NCBI GenBank assembly: GCA_030598385.1
Contig: JAUVQB010000003.1
Span: forward strand, 1 to 18,756
Reading direction: 5' to 3'
Origin: Alphaproteobacteria bacterium
Lineage (GTDB): Bacteria; Pseudomonadota; Alphaproteobacteria; Kiloniellales; JAKSDN01
Length of the DNA: 18,756 nucleotides
The translations under genes and the position numbers were made by a program. Shown here one piece after another: positions 15,904-18,756 of this stretch (position 1 is its first letter; every line of letters begins with the position of its first letter). Under the pieces are notes generated by a model that was not told where the DNA came from, made no database searches, and saw only the letters and a program-made list of their open reading frames with translations.

Positions 15904-16533
15904 TCAGTCCATCACTCCGTTTCGGTTCAAATGGACTTCGTTGAACTGCGCATAGCCGTCGCTGAGCTCCAGTTCGATCTTTCCCTCCACCTTGCAACGA
16001 CCGCGGCCAACCTCCGCCACCCTATATTCAATGCCTTCGGGCAGGCAGATCTGGGCGCGATGTTGATTGCCCGCTACACCGATGATGGGCTCGCCGGAGG
16101 ATTCGCAAACACCGTGGGCGAGACACTTGGCGGTGCGGCTCTCCATGTCCATCTCGAACTCGATCTCGGTGAAGATCGGGTCATAGACTTCATCGGACAT
16201 CTCGGTGTAGACGCAGAAAACGTTCGAAAACGGTTCGGCTTCCTGGCCGAGTGAGATCTTCAGAAGCGCCTCGCGCTGCGCCTCGTTGGCATTAGCATCG
16301 ATGAAGATCTGGCATTTCCCCTTACCCTCATGGATCGGGCCCGGCCAGGCGTAGATCGCCCCCATTTTCAACCCATCCAGCGAGACCTCGCCGAAATGCC
16401 CTTTGTCGATCCTGAAGAAGCCCGTGCCCCGGCAATCGCCCTGCGTCGGCAAGGCTTCGAATTGACACGGACAACTGTAATCGCAGTTGCAGTTACCGAA
16501 CTCCAGTCCATGAATCTCCCAATCGATCGCCAT
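15904..16533 (-). CDS. DUF1326 family protein
   Basis: A 209-residue protein of unknown function. The Cys-rich N-terminus GNCNCDYSCPCQFEALPT has Cys15, Cys17, Cys21 and Cys23, with Cys34 soon after, suggesting a metal or redox site. Its sequence fits the DUF1326 family, which in my recollection often neighbours DUF2182 membrane proteins; none is seen here. The C-terminal region is rich in beta-strand-like alternation. A good ribosome site, GGAGAGG, precedes the ATG at 16533. It starts 39 bases after the DUF1059-like gene on the same strand, a likely operon. A second copy of the C-terminal region lies at 18511-18756: 20 of 52 aligned residues are identical. Metal binding is inferred only from the cysteine spacing. 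Confidence 0.85.
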   Translation of the reverse strand: MAIDWEIHGLEFGNCNCDYSCPCQFEALPTQGDCRGTGFFRIDKGHFGEVSLDGLKMGAIYAWPGPIHEGKGKCQIFIDANANEAQREALLKISLGQEAEPFSNVFCVYTEMSDEVYDPIFTEIEFEMDMESRTAKCLAHGVCESSGEPIIGVAGNQHRAQICLPEGIEYRVAEVGRGRCKVEGKIELELSDGYAQFNEVHLNRNGVMD

Positions 16534-16572
16534 TAGCCTCTCCTACGGTCAATAACATGCCCTTGTGGTCAG

Positions 16573-16764
16573 TTAGATCTTGATGAGCGTCTTGATATAG
16601 GCTCTGTCTTCGTCGCTCCACGCGCTGGGGTCTTCCTCGTGGGCGGCCGACGCATGCAGCTCCATCAGCTTCCAAAGCTCGTCTTCCGTTTCGGCGACGA
16701 AATGCCCGGGACAGGCTTCCATCCCCGGATAGTCCTTACAGGCGTAGGAGTACGTCGGTTTCAT
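16573..16764 (-). CDS. Small DUF1059 family protein
   Basis: A 63-residue protein matching the DUF1059 pattern: SYACKDYPGMEACPGHFVAE, then a helix ELWKLMELHASAAHEED. Cys9, Cys18, His37 and His42 could together bind a metal such as zinc, though that is my inference. Function is unknown. It is the first gene of a two-gene unit with DUF1326, starting at 16764 in a 182-base divergent region shared with the LuxR/TPR regulator. No strong ribosome site is visible before the ATG. Its small size and lower GC (about 48% by hand count for 16561-16620) mark it off from the housekeeping genes to the left, but the family match makes it a real gene. Confidence 0.8.
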   Translation of the reverse strand: MKPTYSYACKDYPGMEACPGHFVAETEDELWKLMELHASAAHEEDPSAWSDEDRAYIKTLIKI

Positions 16765-16826
16765 CGTTGGCCCACTCGCGTCGTTGTTATGGCACGGCCA
16801 GTCTCGAACGCCCTGCGTTTACATTC

Positions 16827-16867
16827 CATAGTGCATATGCATCAATTCACGCCGTGCAAATGCACTA
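16827..16867. promoter_or_regulatory. Dyad operator candidate in the divergent promoter region
   Basis: ATAGTGCATATGCA at 16827-16840 and TGCAAATGCACTAT at 16854-16867 are complementary at 13 of 14 positions across a 13-base spacer. Each arm also contains the unit TGCAWATGCA (16831-16840 and 16854-16863), itself palindromic in the first case, with starts 23 bases apart, about two helix turns. It lies 62 bases from the DUF1059 start and 79 bases from the regulator start. The natural candidate to bind is the adjacent LuxR-type regulator. A terminator is unlikely, as no T-run follows. Confidence 0.6.
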
Positions 16868-16946
16868 TAGCTTTGGGGAGCCGGAGTTCGCGCGCTCGGA
16901 ACAGGAAGGCGTTTCAGCGCGCCGATAGCTCTGGTGAAAAGCAAGA

Positions 16947-18425
16947 ATGAAGCTGTCCGAACGAGAGTTCACGGTCGCCGAGCGCTACGCGACGGGAGAA
17001 ACTCATAAAGAGATCGCAGCCAAGCTTCATATTGCCCCGGCGACGGTGCGCAACCATCTTGCGGCCATCTATCGCAAGCTCGAGGTCAAGAATAAGCCGG
17101 AGTTGATCCAGGCCCTGCCGGCGCAGGAGGGCAACGGCACCGCACTGCCGTCTCCCGAAGCGCATGCGCCGACGATCCCGCTACTGCGCCATCTGGACGA
17201 GGATGGGCGGCCGTCGATAGACGGTGCCTCGATCGCGGTGATGCCCTTTGCCAACATAGGCCCCACGGAGGCGGAGTACTTCGGCCACGGTGTCGTCGCG
17301 GACATCCAGCACGAGCTGACTCGCTGTCACGATCTGTTCGTTTCCGGGCGAAGTTCCTGCCTCGCCCTGAGTGGGCAGCCGGCCGACGCCGCCGCCGTGG
17401 CGAGGAAGCTTGCGGTTCAGTACCTGCTGCAAGGCACCGTGCGATCCCAACATGACAAGATCCGGCTCACCGCGGAGCTGGTCGATGGCGCGACGGGAAC
17501 GGTCTTATGGTCCGAGCGCTACGACCGGGTGCTCAGCGACGTTCTCGAAATCGAGGCGGAAGTCGCCAACTCGATCGCCGCAAGCCTCGCCCTGCAAATC
17601 GCGGGCGCGCAATACGAGCGCCGCCGACACTTATCAACCGACGAGCTCTCCGCCTACGATTGGCGGTTGCGCGGCAATCGACTTTTAGAGTTGGGCGGCG
17701 TGGAAAATCTAAAAAAGGCCAGAGACTGCTTTGTCAGCGCCTTGCAGCTCGAACCCAATTCCGCGGCGACCTATGCCGGTCTCTCGATGTGTTTCGGATA
17801 CGAATGTGACTTGCTGTTGACGGACAACTATGCGGAGAGCCTCGAGCGTCATATGGAGTACGCCGAGCGGGCGGTCGCATTGGACGAATCCGACAGCAGG
17901 AGTCATTACGCCATGGTCTGCGCCCTCCTGCTCAGCGGTCAATTCGAACGTGCCGACCTTCATGCCGTACGGGCGCTGGAGTTGAATCCAAGCGAGTACC
18001 ACAACCTCTGCAGCCGGGGATACACCTTGATGTCCTTGGGGCGAAATGAAGATAGCCTGGCCTGTTTCAACCAGTCGCTGCGCCGAAACCCGCTCGCGCC
18101 CAACAGCTGTTTGATGGCCCTTGGCCTCATCGAGTACCTGGAGATGAACTACGGGCAATCTGCCGTCGCCTTGTCGCGGATGACGGCCGCCACCATTCAA
18201 AAGGCCAGTACGCTCGCCGCCGCCTGCGCCCAGTCGGGACACGAAGACGCGGCCCGTACTGCCGCGCTGGAGTTCAGGCATTTGAGCGAGGAAGTCCCTG
18301 TTTGCCCAACAAGATCGGAGGCTTTGGATTGGCCGGCGTTCTGGCGCCTTGCCTATCCCTGTTTAAACGAGGACGCCTTCGAGCGCGTACTAGAGGGCAT
18401 CGGCAAGGCGGAGTTGCCGATATAG
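16947..18425 (+). CDS. LuxR-type HTH regulator with TolB-like domain and TPR-like repeats
   Basis: A 492-residue transcription regulator. Residues 1-56 are a LuxR-type helix-turn-helix (LSEREFTVAERYATGETHKE, then IAPATVRNHLAAIYRKLEVK). A TolB-like domain follows at about 94-195, recognised by SIAVMPFANIG, EYFGHGVVADI and YLLQGTVRSQ, then LWSERYDR. From about 240 to 450 the sequence is TPR-like, with repeated ALQLEPN and ALELNPSE helix ends. The common relatives of this layout carry an OmpR/CadC-type winged helix or a cyclase domain instead of an HTH at the N-terminus, so this fusion is less usual. No membrane segment was seen, so it is probably cytoplasmic. It is divergent from the DUF1059-DUF1326 pair and has the dyad upstream; it may regulate both. 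GC is lower than in the housekeeping genes. Confidence 0.85.
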   Translation: MKLSEREFTVAERYATGETHKEIAAKLHIAPATVRNHLAAIYRKLEVKNKPELIQALPAQEGNGTALPSPEAHAPTIPLLRHLDEDGRPSIDGASIAVMPFANIGPTEAEYFGHGVVADIQHELTRCHDLFVSGRSSCLALSGQPADAAAVARKLAVQYLLQGTVRSQHDKIRLTAELVDGATGTVLWSERYDRVLSDVLEIEAEVANSIAASLALQIAGAQYERRRHLSTDELSAYDWRLRGNRLLELGGVENLKKARDCFVSALQLEPNSAATYAGLSMCFGYECDLLLTDNYAESLERHMEYAERAVALDESDSRSHYAMVCALLLSGQFERADLHAVRALELNPSEYHNLCSRGYTLMSLGRNEDSLACFNQSLRRNPLAPNSCLMALGLIEYLEMNYGQSAVALSRMTAATIQKASTLAAACAQSGHEDAARTAALEFRHLSEEVPVCPTRSEALDWPAFWRLAYPCLNEDAFERVLEGIGKAELPI

Positions 18426-18510
18426 GGAGCCGGCAGTCGACTCCCGGTGTACATGGGAGGCCGTGATTTAGAGCGTCCAGGCTTTGGCCGGGCAGCCCCT
18501 CGAAGTCAGC

Positions 18511-18756
18511 TCACCCGTGCACCACGCCGCTCCCCGCGTGACGCAGAACATTCCACTGGCCGTAGCTGTTCTGCAGATCAAGCTTGATCGCGGCCGTTAC
18601 TTTTGTGGAGGCGTTGCCAATCTCGGCCTGCTCGAACTCGATGCCGCTGGGGATATCGATGCGCACCCGATGGTCCGCCCGCTCGATTTGCCGGTCGGCG
18701 CAGGTACCCATGAGCTTCGCGTCGAACTCGAGGGCTACATCGGACAAAAGCAGACC
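18511..18756 (-). CDS. DUF1326 family protein, C-terminal part (5' end outside window)
   Basis: The minus-strand frame ends in TGA at 18511-18513 and is open to the right edge, so only about 81 C-terminal residues are seen. The stretch HRVRIDIPSGIEFEQAEIGN and the following KVTAAIKLDLQNSYGQWN align without gaps with the C-terminus of the DUF1326 protein at 15904-16533: 20 of 52 residues are identical. A TTG at 18747 is possible but the frame runs past it, so it is more likely internal. The Cys-rich N-terminal half, if present, lies outside. It points toward the regulator gene, with 85 bases between the two stops. The family call rests on the paralogue match and is good; function is unknown. 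Confidence 0.75.
   Translation of the reverse strand, partial: GLLLSDVALEFDAKLMGTCADRQIERADHRVRIDIPSGIEFEQAEIGNASTKVTAAIKLDLQNSYGQWNVLRHAGSGVVHG

Noticed and set aside
1..18756. tRNA, rRNA, CRISPR arrays, transposases, integrases, phage genes
   Set aside because: I looked for cloverleaf-like stretches, regularly spaced repeats and mobile-element proteins, and saw none I could support.

Overview
The window reads as a chromosomal segment of a GC-rich alphaproteobacterium, probably from the Rhodospirillales or a nearby order. The reasons are the run folB, uvrC, pgsA, mobB, moeA, moaD, the alphaproteobacterial style of the MoeA N-terminus (MAQLSDDCFA), several GANTC sites near uvrC, and high GC in the housekeeping genes. 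The assignment is an inference from gene content, not from a marker gene.

Layout. Bases 2-721 hold the 3' end of uvrB. From 801 to 6210 every gene is on the minus strand: a YrbG-type cation/Ca2+ exchanger, the methionine sulfoxide reductase msrB, then a tight three-gene unit read from 6210 down to 2817. That unit encodes a small exported YLDPGTGS protein, a NoeA-like methyltransferase and a membrane-anchored sulfatase/phosphoethanolamine-transferase-like enzyme. From 6372 to 14539 all genes are on the plus strand: a pteridine-reductase-like SDR and folB (folate/pterin), then uvrC behind an unusual AT-rich region, pgsA (phospholipid synthesis), mobB-moeA-moaD (molybdenum cofactor) and amn (AMP nucleosidase). 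A saccharopine-dehydrogenase-like protein converges on amn.

The right end (15904-18756) differs: local GC is lower and the genes are accessory. A DUF1059-DUF1326 pair is divergent from a regulator that joins a LuxR-type HTH to a TolB-like domain and TPR-like repeats. A strong dyad lies between them, and a second, partial DUF1326 paralogue lies on the far side of the regulator.

How they fit together. The middle is mostly housekeeping: nucleotide excision repair (uvrB and uvrC about 7 kb apart), pterin, phospholipid and Mo-cofactor synthesis. The two parts most likely to hold undescribed biology are the three-gene envelope-modification cassette (2817-6210) and the regulator/DUF1326 island (15904-18756). 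A third point is the AT-rich stretch with DnaA-box-like sequences between folB and uvrC (7734-7955). All coordinates and residue numbers were worked out by hand from the sequence; no searches were run.
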